Below, piece after piece: positions 1 through 8,901 of a DNA stretch of 64,000 bases. The stretch is from Herminiimonas fonticola (GTDB lineage: Bacteria; Pseudomonadota; Gammaproteobacteria; Burkholderiales; Burkholderiaceae_D): NCBI RefSeq assembly GCF_003293745.1, contig NZ_PTLZ01000001.1:1054001-1118000 (forward strand), in the 5' to 3' direction. The position numbers and the translations under genes are program-made. The notes under the pieces were generated by a model. It had not been told where the DNA came from, did not search any database, and was given only the letters and a program-made list of their open reading frames with translations. Numbering within the stretch: the stretch's first letter is position 1; the number at the start of each line of letters is the position of its first letter.

Positions 1-210
1 GGCGTGGCCGGTTACACGCCGGTCGGTATGGCACGGGATAAAAAAATGGTCGAAAACCTGCGCGATCGCGGCATCATCCTGCGCGCAGAAGACATGGGCA
101 TAGACAAGCGCATGGCGACGCGCGATTTACTCGCTGCAAAAAACATGAAAGACCTGGTACGCGCATCCGGTGGTTTATACGTGCCGCCCAAGCGTTTCAG
201 AAACTGGTAA
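1..210 (+). CDS. mdcA: Malonate decarboxylase alpha subunit, C-terminal end (partial)
   Basis: The window opens inside this gene; only the last 69 codons are present. MdcA is the acyl-carrier-protein transferase subunit of malonate decarboxylase: it moves malonate onto the ACP subunit by exchanging it for acetate. The visible tail (GVAGYTPVGM at the edge, YVPPKRFRNW at the end) fits the C-terminus of MdcA. The identity rests mainly on context, because mdcC, mdcD, mdcE, mdcG, mdcB and mdcH follow directly on the same strand. The start lies upstream of base 1. Confidence 0.85.
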   Translation, partial: GVAGYTPVGMARDKKMVENLRDRGIILRAEDMGIDKRMATRDLLAAKNMKDLVRASGGLYVPPKRFRNW

Positions 211-218
211 GGCTGAAT

Positions 219-533
219 ATGGAAACTTTGAATTTTCGTTTTGAAAAAGGTAACCGCCAACTGGTGTTGCCGGCGAATATGGTAGGCGTCGTCAGCTCCG
301 GCAATCTGGAAGTCTTGATCGAGTCAGCCGAGTTGAATGGTGGCTGCGAAGTCGAAATCAAAACTGCAGCAGTCGGCTTTGGCGCGATCTGGCAGGCCGT
401 CATATCCGATTTTCATCAGCGCTGGGCACTGGAAAACGTACGCATCCTGATCAACGATGCAGGAGCGACACCGGCTGTCGTCAGTTTGCGCCTGGATCAG
501 GCGGTGGAATCGGTAACGGGAGCGGCAGCATGA
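219..533 (+). CDS. mdcC: Malonate decarboxylase delta subunit (acyl carrier protein)
   Basis: This 104-residue protein carries the 2'-(5''-phosphoribosyl)-3'-dephospho-CoA group that holds malonate and acetate as thioesters during decarboxylation. The segment VGVVSSGNLEVLIE (residues 22-35) resembles the prosthetic-group site of the family, with Ser27 the likely attachment serine (known for the family, inferred here). The length matches the usual 99-105 residues. It starts 8 bases after mdcA and its stop overlaps the mdcD start by 4 bases, suggesting translational coupling in one operon. Confidence 0.9.
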   Translation: METLNFRFEKGNRQLVLPANMVGVVSSGNLEVLIESAELNGGCEVEIKTAAVGFGAIWQAVISDFHQRWALENVRILINDAGATPAVVSLRLDQAVESVTGAAA

Positions 534-1441
534 GTAGCAGCATGAGCAGCTATCTGGAAGCAAATGCGCGCCAGCGTATCCATGCCTTGCTGGATGCCGG
601 TTCGTTTGAAGAATTTTTGCCGCCCAGCTTGCGCATAACCAGTCCGCATCTGGCGCAACTGGATACACCAGCTTCGTTTGATGACGGCGTCATCATCGGC
701 AGCGGTCTTTTGCAGGGGCGCAAGGTCCTTGCTGCTGCGCAGGAAGGCGGCTTCATGGGCGGCGCAGTCGGTGAGGTACATGGCGCCAAGCTGGTCGGTT
801 TATTGAAACGTGCGATCAATGAGCGCGTGGATGGTGTGCTCCTGTTGCTGGAAACCGGCGGTGTACGTTTGCACGAAGCGAATGCAGGCCTGATCGCCGT
901 ATCGGAAGTCATGCGTGCCGTGCTCGATACACGCGCAGCGAATATTCCTGTGATCGTTCTGGTCGGCGGTGCGAATGGTTGCTTCGGCGGCATGGGCATC
1001 GTCGCTTGCTGCGCGAATGACATCCTGATGTCGGAAGAAGGGCGTTTGGCAATGTCGGGGCCGGAAGTGATTGAAACCACGCATGGCGTAGAAGAATTCG
1101 ATTCACGTGATCGCGCGCTGGTGTGGCGCACCACCGGTGGCAAGCATCGTTATTTGCTCGGCGATTGCAGCGCGGTCTTGCCGGATGATATTGCAGCGTT
1201 CCGGCAAGCGGCGTTTGAAACATTGCTGCGCTATCAGGAAAAATCTGCCGAGTTGACGCTGACGGATCTGGAGGCTGAACATATTTTGTTGAGCCAGCGC
1301 TTGCAGAACTTCGGTCAATTCTCCGAACCTATGGATATCTGGTCCAAGTTGGGTGTAGCCGAGCCCGAAGTATTGCCTATGCTGGAAGCGCAGGTTTTCA
1401 TGCAGCGCGTAGCAGGTAGCCGCGCGGGAGAACAGTCATGA
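530..1441 (+). CDS. mdcD: Malonate decarboxylase beta subunit
   Basis: A 303-residue crotonase-fold carboxyltransferase-like protein. With MdcE it forms the unit that decarboxylates malonyl-S-ACP to acetyl-S-ACP in the cytoplasm. Gly-rich stretches typical of the family are visible: GGFMGGAVGEVHG around residue 75 and VLVGGANGCFGGMGIVA around residue 145 (oxyanion-hole region). The ATG at 530 overlaps mdcC by 4 bases, and the stop overlaps mdcE by 4 bases (ATGA). No anomalies seen. A generic biotin-dependent carboxyltransferase is unlikely given the neighbours. Confidence 0.93.
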   Translation: MSSSMSSYLEANARQRIHALLDAGSFEEFLPPSLRITSPHLAQLDTPASFDDGVIIGSGLLQGRKVLAAAQEGGFMGGAVGEVHGAKLVGLLKRAINERVDGVLLLLETGGVRLHEANAGLIAVSEVMRAVLDTRAANIPVIVLVGGANGCFGGMGIVACCANDILMSEEGRLAMSGPEVIETTHGVEEFDSRDRALVWRTTGGKHRYLLGDCSAVLPDDIAAFRQAAFETLLRYQEKSAELTLTDLEAEHILLSQRLQNFGQFSEPMDIWSKLGVAEPEVLPMLEAQVFMQRVAGSRAGEQS

Positions 1442-2154
1442 AATGGCAAACACTGGCATCGCAGTTATTCCCGCAAGGACATGACATTGTCGAGCATGAC
1501 TATTTTTTGCACGGTACTGCCAAGGTAGATCAGCAAACAGTTGCGGTCATCGGCACCACCGGCCATACGTCGATAGGCGTTGAGATCGCATTGGCGCAGG
1601 CGAATGCGATACTCGATACGATGCGCAATTTTCCGGGTCGTCCACTGGTGATTCTGGTCGATACGCAAGGCCAGCGCTTGCGTTATCGCGATGAGATGCT
1701 GGGCATCAATCGCTACATGGCACATCTGGGAAAATGCATAGATGTTGCGCGCCGACGCGGCCATGCCGTGATTGGTCTGGTCTACGATCAGGCGCTGTCA
1801 GGCGGCTTCATCACCAGCGGTTTGATGGCCGATGCCTGTTATGCATTGCCCGAAGCGGAAATTCGCGTGATGGGCCTGGCGGCAATGGCGCGTATTACCA
1901 AGGTGCCGCTGGAACGTTTAACAGAACTTGCTGTATCGAATCCGGTGTTTGCGCCTGGTGCGGAAAATTATCTGAACATGGGTGGCGTGGAAGCGATCTG
2001 GCAAGGTGATCTTGCATCCTGTTTCGCACGCGCCTTGCAACAGGCGGACAGCATCGATCAGCGTAGTGCACGCGGTCTGGAAAGAGGCGGTCGCAAGATG
2101 TCGCTGCCGGTCACACAACTCGTGCTGGGCACGCGCGATGTTTTACCGACATAA
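1438..2154 (+). CDS. mdcE: Malonate decarboxylase gamma subunit
   Basis: A 238-residue carboxyltransferase-like partner of MdcD, homologous to the other half of acyl-CoA carboxyltransferases. A Gly/Ser-rich loop, YDQALSGGFITSG (around residues 116-128), fits the CoA/ACP binding region. It starts in a 4-base overlap with mdcD, and its last 17 bases overlap the start of mdcG. The protein acts in the cytoplasm in the biotin-independent malonate decarboxylase complex. Confidence 0.92.
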   Translation: MKWQTLASQLFPQGHDIVEHDYFLHGTAKVDQQTVAVIGTTGHTSIGVEIALAQANAILDTMRNFPGRPLVILVDTQGQRLRYRDEMLGINRYMAHLGKCIDVARRRGHAVIGLVYDQALSGGFITSGLMADACYALPEAEIRVMGLAAMARITKVPLERLTELAVSNPVFAPGAENYLNMGGVEAIWQGDLASCFARALQQADSIDQRSARGLERGGRKMSLPVTQLVLGTRDVLPT

Positions 2155-2803
2155 CAGAGTTTGGCTGAGTGCCAGTGGCTGGCAACGTGCATGTGCAGCG
2201 GCGAGTGACGCCCATGTACCCGAACTGGAATGCTGGGCTGAAAATGACTGGCCGCTCGTCGTGCGTCGCAGCGAATCTGCGCTGTCGGCGGATAGTCTGG
2301 GGCTTGGTCTGGCATTGCCGCCGGATGCGCAGACTGGTCTGAAGACGAGGATTCCACTAACGGTTTATCTGAATGATATTGCTCGGCATGAGCCGCCGCT
2401 GGCATTTACGGCCGTCGCGAGTGCCATACCGCCTGCCTGGCAAGATGCATACACCGATTTGACACACGACTTGATAGACGCGCAACTGGAGCTGCACGTC
2501 TATGGTTCTCTTGCGTTGCAAGCCATCACCGGTTTGCCTTATCGCACGACGACTTCCGATATCGATGTGCTGTTCCATCCGCGCACTGATGCGCAACTGC
2601 AGCAAGGTTTACATCTGTTGCACACCTATGCGCAACGCTTGCCGCTAGATGGCGAAATCGTTTTTCCATCATGCCGTGCCGTGGCATGGAAGGAGTGGGT
2701 GGACGCAGCCGGGAGTTCGCACAAGGTCATGGTTAAGAGCATGGCTAACTTGAACCTGATGAATGTCGACGACTTGCTGTCTGAGCTGGAAGAACAATCA
2801 TGA
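2138..2803 (+). CDS. mdcG: Phosphoribosyl-dephospho-CoA transferase (holo-ACP synthase of malonate decarboxylase)
   Basis: MdcG attaches the triphosphoribosyl-dephospho-CoA precursor to Ser of MdcC and so activates the ACP subunit. The open frame extends back to 1982, but the ATG at 2138 (MFYRHNRVWL) gives 221 residues, close to the family length, and avoids a long overlap with mdcE. A nucleotidyltransferase-type motif TTSDIDVLF with the DxD pair is near residue 135. Its stop overlaps the mdcB start (ATGA). The role follows from family and operon context. Confidence 0.85.
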   Translation: MFYRHNRVWLSASGWQRACAAASDAHVPELECWAENDWPLVVRRSESALSADSLGLGLALPPDAQTGLKTRIPLTVYLNDIARHEPPLAFTAVASAIPPAWQDAYTDLTHDLIDAQLELHVYGSLALQAITGLPYRTTTSDIDVLFHPRTDAQLQQGLHLLHTYAQRLPLDGEIVFPSCRAVAWKEWVDAAGSSHKVMVKSMANLNLMNVDDLLSELEEQS

Positions 2804-3708
2804 AACCAGTTAATAGGGTGCTAAAGGTTTGCACTGACGCGGGTCGCGAAAGTGAGCAGATAAGTGTCTCTCTGCGCTCGGCTTGTCTACATACAGCCAT
2901 GTGTGCGATTCGCAGCCTGCATGCCGAACTGGTGCTATATCCGAAACCTGGTTTGGTTTCGCCTATAGACAATGGCAGTCACGTCGATATGGATGCAGGC
3001 TTGTTTATGCGCAGCCTGTTTTCCTTACGCCATTACTTTATCCGGATGGCGCATGCAGGTGTGCAAGCTGTGTCGTTCGATGTACTGAAAGAATATGGCA
3101 TGCAGGCGGAGCGACGCATGCTGACAGCAACCAATGGAATCAATACGCATAGGGGCGCGATTTTTTCACTTGGCATGCTGTGTGCGGCGGCAGGTTATTG
3201 TCATGCCCGCTCGCTGCCTTTGTCGGCAAATAATTTGCGTAGTGTGTTGCGGGCAGAGTGGGGAAAGGCTTTGCTTGCGCATGCAAATCCTGCAGTAGCC
3301 AAATTATCCAATGGCATACGTGTGACTCATCTGTATGCGGTCAATGGTGCGCGTGCCGAAGGCGCACAGGGTTTCCCCGCAGTGTTTGAGATCGGCCTGC
3401 CGCAGTTACTGTCATCGTTCGCAACAGGTGCAAACGCACACGAGGCACAGATCGATGTCTTGTTCCGCCTGATGGCGCAGATGGCCGATACGAATATTTA
3501 CCATAGGGGCGGCGCAGACGGCGCGGCATTGGTCAGGCAGGCTGCGCAGCAATTCATGCAGTCGGGTGGTACCGCACATCCTGATTGGCGCAGCAGGGCG
3601 CTGGAATGCCATCGTTTATTCGTCAGCAAAGATTTGTCGCCGGGCGGTGCAGCAGATATGCTGTCTGCCAGCTGGTTTGTGTATCAAATCACACAAACTG
3701 TTGAATAG
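2800..3708 (+). CDS. mdcB: Triphosphoribosyl-dephospho-CoA synthase
   Basis: This 302-residue CitG/MdcB-family enzyme joins ATP to dephospho-CoA to make the prosthetic-group precursor used by MdcG. The family signature YPKPGLVSP with downstream NGSHVDMD is at residues 47-65, and further conserved blocks TNGINTHRGAIFSLG (about 110-125) and DTNIYHRGG (about 229-238) are visible. Here mdcB sits between mdcG and mdcH, the order I recall from the Acinetobacter mdcACDEGBH cluster rather than from Klebsiella. The first about 25 residues look variable, so an internal start is possible. Confidence 0.88.
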   Translation: MKPVNRVLKVCTDAGRESEQISVSLRSACLHTAMCAIRSLHAELVLYPKPGLVSPIDNGSHVDMDAGLFMRSLFSLRHYFIRMAHAGVQAVSFDVLKEYGMQAERRMLTATNGINTHRGAIFSLGMLCAAAGYCHARSLPLSANNLRSVLRAEWGKALLAHANPAVAKLSNGIRVTHLYAVNGARAEGAQGFPAVFEIGLPQLLSSFATGANAHEAQIDVLFRLMAQMADTNIYHRGGADGAALVRQAAQQFMQSGGTAHPDWRSRALECHRLFVSKDLSPGGAADMLSASWFVYQITQTVE

Positions 3709-3750
3709 GATTTACAGAGTTTATACGCCGGGTTGGTATGCTGAATTTAT

Positions 3751-4698
3751 ATGAGTAATCGCGTTGCTATTTTGTGCTCAGGACAGGCAGGTCAGCATGC
3801 GGGTATGTTCGATCTGGCACTTGAAGATGCGCGTGTCGCACAGTTGTTGCAGGGATGGCCGCTGGAAGAATTATGCGGGTATTCTTTACAGAGAATTTTA
3901 TCGGATGACAAACTGCTGTTTGCCAATCCGATTGCACAACCGCTGGTTGTCGCCGCCATCCTGGCAAATTGGGAGGCGATAAAAACGCTTGTCCCCAAGC
4001 CGGTAGTAGTCGCTGGTTACAGCATAGGCGAGCTTGCATCGTGGGCGGTGGCGGGCGCACTCACTGCGGAAGAGGCAATCAGGCTGGCTGCCTTGCGCGC
4101 GAAATTGCTGCAAGCATGCATCGCCAGTGATCAGCCGCAAGTGATGCTGGCGATTTCGCTGTCGCAAACTCTGACGCAGATGACGGAGATTCAACCTCTG
4201 CTGCAGGCGCACGGTTTTTACGTCGCCATTGATGTGGCTGAAGATGCGGTGATCGCCGGTGGCTTGTTGCAGCAGGCTGATGCACTGGAAGCAGTTATTA
4301 GCAATGCAGGTGGCAAGGTCACGCGTTTGCCGATAGAAATTGCTTCGCATACTCCGTGGATGCAGGCAGCCGTCCAGCCATTCGAGCAGGCGCTGGCGTC
4401 CAGCAACATGAAGGCTCCTTTGTTCCCGCTATTGGCTGGAATCTCCGGCGCACGCCTGCATGATAAAGCGGCGGCAACTTCCAGCTTATCGCGCCAACTG
4501 GCTGAGCCTATTCGTTGGCAAGCGGTGATGGACGGCTTGCATGAAGCTGGCGTGACAATGGTGATTGAACTTGGCCCCGGCAGCGCTTTGGCTAAAATGT
4601 TGAAAACGCGCCATCCGCATATTCAGTGTCGCTCAATTGAAGAATTCAGATCGCTTGCCGGTTTGAAAAAATGGGTGGAGCAGTACGCAGACGCATGA
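3751..4698 (+). CDS. mdcH: Malonyl-CoA:ACP transacylase of malonate decarboxylase
   Basis: A 315-residue FabD-like acyltransferase that first loads malonyl onto the decarboxylase ACP. The active-site serine lies in GYSIGE (Ser91), a variant of the usual GHSxGE, and the catalytic His is probably His200 in IASHTPW. It is the last gene of the mdc operon, 42 bases after mdcB, and is followed by a strong intrinsic terminator at 4737-4764. General fatty-acid FabD is less likely because of the operon context. Confidence 0.88.
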   Translation: MSNRVAILCSGQAGQHAGMFDLALEDARVAQLLQGWPLEELCGYSLQRILSDDKLLFANPIAQPLVVAAILANWEAIKTLVPKPVVVAGYSIGELASWAVAGALTAEEAIRLAALRAKLLQACIASDQPQVMLAISLSQTLTQMTEIQPLLQAHGFYVAIDVAEDAVIAGGLLQQADALEAVISNAGGKVTRLPIEIASHTPWMQAAVQPFEQALASSNMKAPLFPLLAGISGARLHDKAAATSSLSRQLAEPIRWQAVMDGLHEAGVTMVIELGPGSALAKMLKTRHPHIQCRSIEEFRSLAGLKKWVEQYADA

Positions 4699-4736
4699 GC
4701 TTGCGGTAATGAGTCTGCAATAATTCGGCCGAAAAA

Positions 4737-4764
4737 AAAGCCGCTTCATTGAAGCGGCTTTTTT
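4737..4764. terminator. Bidirectional intrinsic terminator between mdcH and rpmG
   Basis: The stem AAGCCGCTTCA/TGAAGCGGCTT is flanked by an A-run on the left and a T-run on the right, so it can end the mdc operon on the plus strand and rpmBG on the minus strand. Confidence 0.9.
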
Positions 4765-4781
4765 GCGAAACAAAAGATCGA

Positions 4782-4949
4782 TTACTTGATCTTGGTTTCT
4801 TTGTATTCAACGTGCTTACGGACTTTTGGATCGAATTTCATGATCGACATTTTTTCCGGAGTGGTACGCTTGTTTTTGGTAGTCGTGTAGAAGTGACCCG
4901 TACCTGCGGTCGATTCCAACTTGATTTTGTCGCGGCCAGATTTCGCCAT
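4782..4949 (-). CDS. rpmG: 50S ribosomal protein L33
   Basis: This 55-residue basic protein starts [13 protein letters not shown] and contains FYTTTKNKR and [10 protein letters not shown], the L33 pattern. This is the Cys-lacking form without the zinc-binding CxxC pairs. It is a component of the large ribosomal subunit. It lies 23 bases downstream of rpmB on the same strand, the usual rpmB-rpmG operon, and ends at the shared terminator at 4737-4764. Confidence 0.95.
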   Translation of the reverse strand: MAKSGRDKIKLESTAGTGHFYTTTKNKRTTPEKMSIMKFDPKVRKHVEYKETKIK

Positions 4950-4972
4950 GATGATTCCTTATATTCTGCTAG

Positions 4973-5209
4973 TTAGACTTTTTCGCCACGAGCACGCATG
5001 TCGACTAACACGGCATCGATGCCGATCTTGTCGATGACGCGCAGACCGGCGTTGGACAGGCGCAGGGAAACCCAGCGATTTTCCGACTCAACGAAAATGC
5101 GGCGATTTTGCAAGTTAGGCAAAAAACGACGTTTCGTTTTGTTGTTTGCATGGGAAACATTGTTGCCGACCATCGGCCCCTTCCCAGTGACTTGGCATAC
5201 ACGTGCCAT
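4973..5209 (-). CDS. rpmB: 50S ribosomal protein L28
   Basis: A 78-residue protein starting [20 protein letters not shown], the L28 signature. The open frame runs further upstream to 5278, but the ATG at 5209 is preceded by a good ribosome binding site (AGGAG, 8 bases upstream) and gives the family length. It is first in the rpmB-rpmG operon. The region upstream (5210-5472) is non-coding and AT-rich near the gene, and probably holds the promoter, which I could not place confidently. Confidence 0.95.
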
Positions 5210-5472
5210 ATTTGTGCTCCTAAAGATTTCCGGAATTGGAAAAAACGTGAGTATATCTAAAAAATCCAGATTATTCAACGACTTGCGTAAATCAATTGTG
5301 TCTTACCAGTTATATTAATTTAACAATTTGATGTTTGGCAATTCACACTCCTAAAGCGTGAATATAGCGCCGGCTTTCAGCAGATACCTTGATCTGCAGC
5401 GCCGGTGCTGCTATCGGACATGATCTTGCTGCATGAATCAAACCGCATTTGCTCCAGCAAGCACGCCAGTTC

Positions 5473-6147
5473 CTATAATTGTCCGTGCTCGGTAAATGAA
5501 TAAACGTGTTTGCCAGCGACAACAAAATGATCCAGTACACGCACGTCTATCAATGCCAAGGCTTGCTTGAGCGCCTGCGTCAGTGTGTGATCTGCGGTGC
5601 TGGGCTCAGGCGTGCCGGATGGATGATTGTGGGCCAGGATCACGCTCGCAGCATTGTGTGCCAGTGCGACCTTGACAATTTCTCTTGGATAAACCGAGGT
5701 GTGGGTCAAGGTTCCGCGGAACAGTTCCTCACATGCGATCAATCGATTCTTGACGTCTAAAAACAGCACTGCAAACGATTCGTACGCCTTGCCACCCAAC
5801 AGCAATTGCAAATATTGCTTCACTGCCTGTGGCGAACTGAGCGTTACGCCGGCTTGCAGTTCTTCTGATAGTGAGCGCTTCGCCAGTTCCAGCACGGCTT
5901 GCAGCTGCGCATACTTTGCCGGACCGAGGCCATTCAATTTTGAGAAATCCTTGAGCGAGGCGCCAAACAAGCCGTTCAAGGAGCCGAAGTGCTGCACCAT
6001 ATCGCGCGCCAGATCGACTGCGCTTTTGCCGGCAACGCCGACGCGCAGAAAAACCGCCAGTAATTCAGCATCCGACAAAATCGCAGCTCCATGCTTGATC
6101 AAGCGCTCGCGTGGACGCTGATCTTCCGGCCAGTCGGTAATCGCCAT
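5473..6147 (-). CDS. radC: RadC family protein (MPN/JAB domain)
   Basis: A 224-residue protein with an N-terminal helix-hairpin-helix-like region ([20 protein letters not shown], then [13 protein letters not shown]) and a C-terminal MPN metal-protease-like domain. The latter carries the zinc motif AHNHPSG followed by the acidic residue in TADHTL. The function of RadC is unsettled; the old DNA-repair assignment for E. coli was withdrawn. The start [10 protein letters not shown] at 6147 is preferred over the upstream frame start at 6198 because it begins at the family's conserved WPEDxRPRE block. Confidence 0.88.
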   Translation of the reverse strand: MAITDWPEDQRPRERLIKHGAAILSDAELLAVFLRVGVAGKSAVDLARDMVQHFGSLNGLFGASLKDFSKLNGLGPAKYAQLQAVLELAKRSLSEELQAGVTLSSPQAVKQYLQLLLGGKAYESFAVLFLDVKNRLIACEELFRGTLTHTSVYPREIVKVALAHNAASVILAHNHPSGTPEPSTADHTLTQALKQALALIDVRVLDHFVVAGKHVYSFTEHGQL

Positions 6148-6303
6148 ATGTTTTTTCAGAAAAAGAGTGGAAATGCTGGAGCATGGCGTACGGTGCACAT
6201 GCGTTTGTTCTAGTTATTATCAACAGGCCCTGAATCGCCGAATGCTTAACGCAGTCTGGCAACCTGGCTTAAAATAGCGGCTGTTGTGCAACACGGAATT
6301 TTA

Positions 6304-6759
6304 ATGTCAAATTTACCACATCCTGTCGTTACCGAAACTGCCTATTTGACCCTGCATTACCGTCTGGCATCGGTAGCTGGTGAGGATATAGTCAGCACTT
6401 TTGCGGATAATCCAGCCACGCTGCAAATGGGAAAAGGCCAGTTGGCGCCATTTCTGGAAGCCTGTCTGATTGGTTTGGAAGAGGGTGTGCATCAGACGTT
6501 TGAATTGCCACCTGAGCGCGCATTCGGTCCGCGTAATCCGGAACTGATACGTCCTGTGTCGCGCGCCACGCTGGAACAAAATTCCGGGCCTACCGAAGAT
6601 TACGTAATCGGTGATCTGGTGGAATTCGCTGCTCCTGGCGGTGGACAATTTGCCGGCGTATTGCGTGAGATCGATAATGAAAACGCGGTGTTCGATTTTA
6701 ATCACCCACTGGCTGGGCAGTCGCTGCAGTTTGAGGTCAAGATCATCGGCATAATGTAA
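6304..6759 (+). CDS. fkpB: FKBP-type peptidyl-prolyl cis-trans isomerase (SlpA/FkpB-like)
   Basis: This 151-residue protein has an FKBP core with an IF domain inserted, as in SlpA/SlyD-type chaperones: LPPERAFGPRNPELI (about 71-85) and the later FDFNHPLAGQSLQFEVKI block, which is diagnostic. It catalyses prolyl isomerisation and probably acts as a cytoplasmic chaperone. The ATG at 6304 is chosen over an in-frame start at 6286. It lies 95 bases upstream of ispH, a pairing conserved in many proteobacteria. A weak promoter candidate (TTAACG at 6246, TAAAAT at 6270, spacing 18) precedes it. Confidence 0.88.
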   Translation: MSNLPHPVVTETAYLTLHYRLASVAGEDIVSTFADNPATLQMGKGQLAPFLEACLIGLEEGVHQTFELPPERAFGPRNPELIRPVSRATLEQNSGPTEDYVIGDLVEFAAPGGGQFAGVLREIDNENAVFDFNHPLAGQSLQFEVKIIGIM

Positions 6760-6854
6760 GAACATTAAGGTCGCATCAAAAAGCGATATGCGTTTAGATT
6801 CACCCAGCATCGCTGCAGTCATGAGCAAGCTGGCGGAGCATCAAAAGGATAAAG

Positions 6855-7784
6855 ATGGAAACGGAAATTTTACTGGCTCAACCACGCGGCTTTTGCGCCG
6901 GTGTTGATCGGGCGATTGAAATCGTCGAACGCGCGTTGACCGAGTTTGGCGCGCCGATTTATGTACGCCATGAAATCGTGCATAACGCTTATGTCGTTTC
7001 CGATTTGCGTAACAAGGGTGCGATCTTCATCGAAGAGCTGGAAGATGTCCCCGCCGGCAACACGGTGGTGTTTTCTGCACATGGCGTGTCGAAAGCCGTA
7101 CAGGCAGAAGCCGAACAACGCGGTTTGCGTGTCTTCGATGCGACTTGCCCGCTGGTTACCAAGGTACACATCGAAGTTGAAAAAATGCGCCGCGACGGTC
7201 GCGAGATTGTCATGATCGGTCACGACGGTCATCCCGAGGTCGAAGGTACGATGGGCCAGACCGAAGACGGTATGCATCTGGTTGAAACTGTTGAAGATGT
7301 AGAAAAACTGCAGGTCAAGAATCCGGATCTGGTTTCCTACGTCACGCAGACAACCTTGTCGATCGACGATACGGCCGATGTGATTGCTGCACTCAAAAGC
7401 AAATTTCCGAATATCTCCGAGCCGAAAAAAGCCGACATCTGCTATGCGACGACTAACCGTCAGGAAGCAGTCAAGTTCATGGCACCGCAAGTCGATGTGG
7501 TTATCGTGGTCGGCAGCCCGAACAGTTCCAACTCCAATCGCTTGCGCGAAGTCGCCCGCAAGAAAAATGTGCCTGCTTATATGGTCGATAACGCATCGCA
7601 GATCGATCCTGATTGGGTGCAAGGCAAGTTACGCATAGGCTTGACGGCAGGCGCATCCGCACCGGAAGTATTGGTGCAAGCGGTGATCGACAAGTTGAAA
7701 GAATTTGGCGCGAAGAGTGTACGTACACTGGAAGGCGTGGAAGAACACGTTATCTTCCCATTGCCTAAGGGCTTGAAACGATAA
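6855..7784 (+). CDS. ispH: 4-Hydroxy-3-methylbut-2-enyl diphosphate reductase
   Basis: The last enzyme of the MEP pathway: a [4Fe-4S] protein that converts HMBPP to IPP and DMAPP. The three cluster cysteines are visible at Cys14 ([10 protein letters not shown]), Cys98 ([11 protein letters not shown]) and Cys196 ([10 protein letters not shown]), with the substrate-binding His43 region RHEIVHN. At 309 residues it has normal length and no disruption. It follows fkpB and ends just before an intrinsic terminator at 7805-7832. Confidence 0.96.
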   Translation: METEILLAQPRGFCAGVDRAIEIVERALTEFGAPIYVRHEIVHNAYVVSDLRNKGAIFIEELEDVPAGNTVVFSAHGVSKAVQAEAEQRGLRVFDATCPLVTKVHIEVEKMRRDGREIVMIGHDGHPEVEGTMGQTEDGMHLVETVEDVEKLQVKNPDLVSYVTQTTLSIDDTADVIAALKSKFPNISEPKKADICYATTNRQEAVKFMAPQVDVVIVVGSPNSSNSNRLREVARKKNVPAYMVDNASQIDPDWVQGKLRIGLTAGASAPEVLVQAVIDKLKEFGAKSVRTLEGVEEHVIFPLPKGLKR

Positions 7785-7804
7785 TTCGATGACAGCCTGT
7801 ATTG

Positions 7805-7832
7805 CGGCACCCATGACGGGGTGCCGTTTTTA
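7805..7832 (+). terminator. Intrinsic terminator after ispH
   Basis: An 8-bp stem CGGCACCC/GGGTGCCG with a 6-base loop is followed by TTTTTAT, 20 bases past the ispH stop. Confidence 0.88.
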
Positions 7833-7838
7833 TTTGGC

Positions 7839-7854
7839 GGGAACGATTATTGCG
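7839..7854 (+). promoter_or_regulatory. Possible sigma-54 promoter upstream of livH
   Basis: GGGAACG-ATTA-TTGC has the GG and GC pairs exactly 12 bases apart and is nearly the same as the better candidate in front of amt (TGGAACG-ATTT-TTGC), but lacks the leading T. It is 109 bases upstream of livH. Nitrogen control of the operon would be plausible. This is a pattern match only. Confidence 0.3.
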
Positions 7855-7962
7855 ATGCAGATATCGTATTAAAGATTTATGCAGTAGGCGAAACAAGATT
7901 CCAATAATTGTCGACGGGATTGTCGGCAAAACCTTGATACACCATCAGGAGAGCAAGCATTC

Positions 7963-8892
7963 ATGGATATTTTTATCCAGCAAATCATCAACGGTCTGGT
8001 GCTGGGCAGCATGTACGCATTGGTCGCGCTCGGCTATACGATGGTGTACGGCGTTCTCAACCTGATCAACTTTGCGCATGGCGACGTGCTGATGATAGGC
8101 GCGATGGCGGGCCTGACGATACTCAAGATGGTCAACACCGTCGCCCCCGATTTGCCCGGCATCGTCAAATTGATGATTGCCATCCTCGGTGCGATTCCGG
8201 TCTGTGTCGGCGTCAATGTGTTGATCGAGCGCGTCGCCTACCGACGCTTGCGCAATGCACCGCGCCTGGCTCCATTGATTACCGCGATTGGCGTATCGAT
8301 TCTGTTGCAAACGCTGGCCATGATGATCTGGGGCCGCAGTCCGATTCCTTTTCCGCAAGTGATGCCGGGTGAACCTTTGCACATCATGGGCGCATTGATT
8401 TCTCCGGTACAGGTGATGTTGCTGGTACTCGCCGCGATCGCGATGGGTTTGCTGGTGCTCTTGATTGAAAAAACCAAGATGGGTCGCGCGATGCGCGCAA
8501 CCGCAGAGAATCCGCGTGTCGCCGGTTTGATGGGTGTGGATTCCAACCGCGTCATCGTGATGACCTTTGTCATAGGCGCGATACTGGCAGCGATTGCCGG
8601 CGTGATGTGGGCAGCGAATTATTCATCGGCGCAATTTGCGATGGGATTTGTCCCAGGACTGAAGGCGTTTTCCGCAGCGGTACTTGGTGGCATCGGCAAT
8701 ATCTATGGCGCGATGCTGGGTGGCATCTTGCTGGGCTTGATCGAAAGTCTGGGCGCTGGTTATATCGGCGATCTGACCGGCGGTTTTCTCGGTAGCCATT
8801 ATCAGGATATTTTTGCCTTCGTCGTTCTCATTATCGTGTTGACGCTAAGGCCGTCCGGCATCATGGGCGAACGCGTGCCGGATAGAGCGTAA
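7963..8892 (+). CDS. livH: Branched-chain amino acid ABC transporter permease LivH
   Basis: This 309-residue integral membrane protein has repeated hydrophobic segments and the family blocks QQIINGLVLGSMYALVALGYTMVYG at the N-terminus and GFVPGLKAFSAAVLGGIGNIYGAMLGG near residue 225. The latter is the coupling-helix region contacting the ATPase. It forms the translocation channel with LivM for import of Leu/Ile/Val or related amides. The first of four co-directional liv genes; no livK binding-protein gene is adjacent, so the partner must be elsewhere. Confidence 0.93.
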   Translation: MDIFIQQIINGLVLGSMYALVALGYTMVYGVLNLINFAHGDVLMIGAMAGLTILKMVNTVAPDLPGIVKLMIAILGAIPVCVGVNVLIERVAYRRLRNAPRLAPLITAIGVSILLQTLAMMIWGRSPIPFPQVMPGEPLHIMGALISPVQVMLLVLAAIAMGLLVLLIEKTKMGRAMRATAENPRVAGLMGVDSNRVIVMTFVIGAILAAIAGVMWAANYSSAQFAMGFVPGLKAFSAAVLGGIGNIYGAMLGGILLGLIESLGAGYIGDLTGGFLGSHYQDIFAFVVLIIVLTLRPSGIMGERVPDRA

Positions 8893-8901
8893 GGCGAAAT
8901 C

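Noticed and set aside
1982-2137. Extended N-terminus of mdcG
   Set aside because: It would overlap mdcE by over 170 bases; the ATG at 2138 gives the family length.
6870-7622. 250-codon minus-strand open frame inside ispH
   Set aside because: Antisense shadow of a conserved gene, as are similar long frames opposite nusA, infB and clpA.
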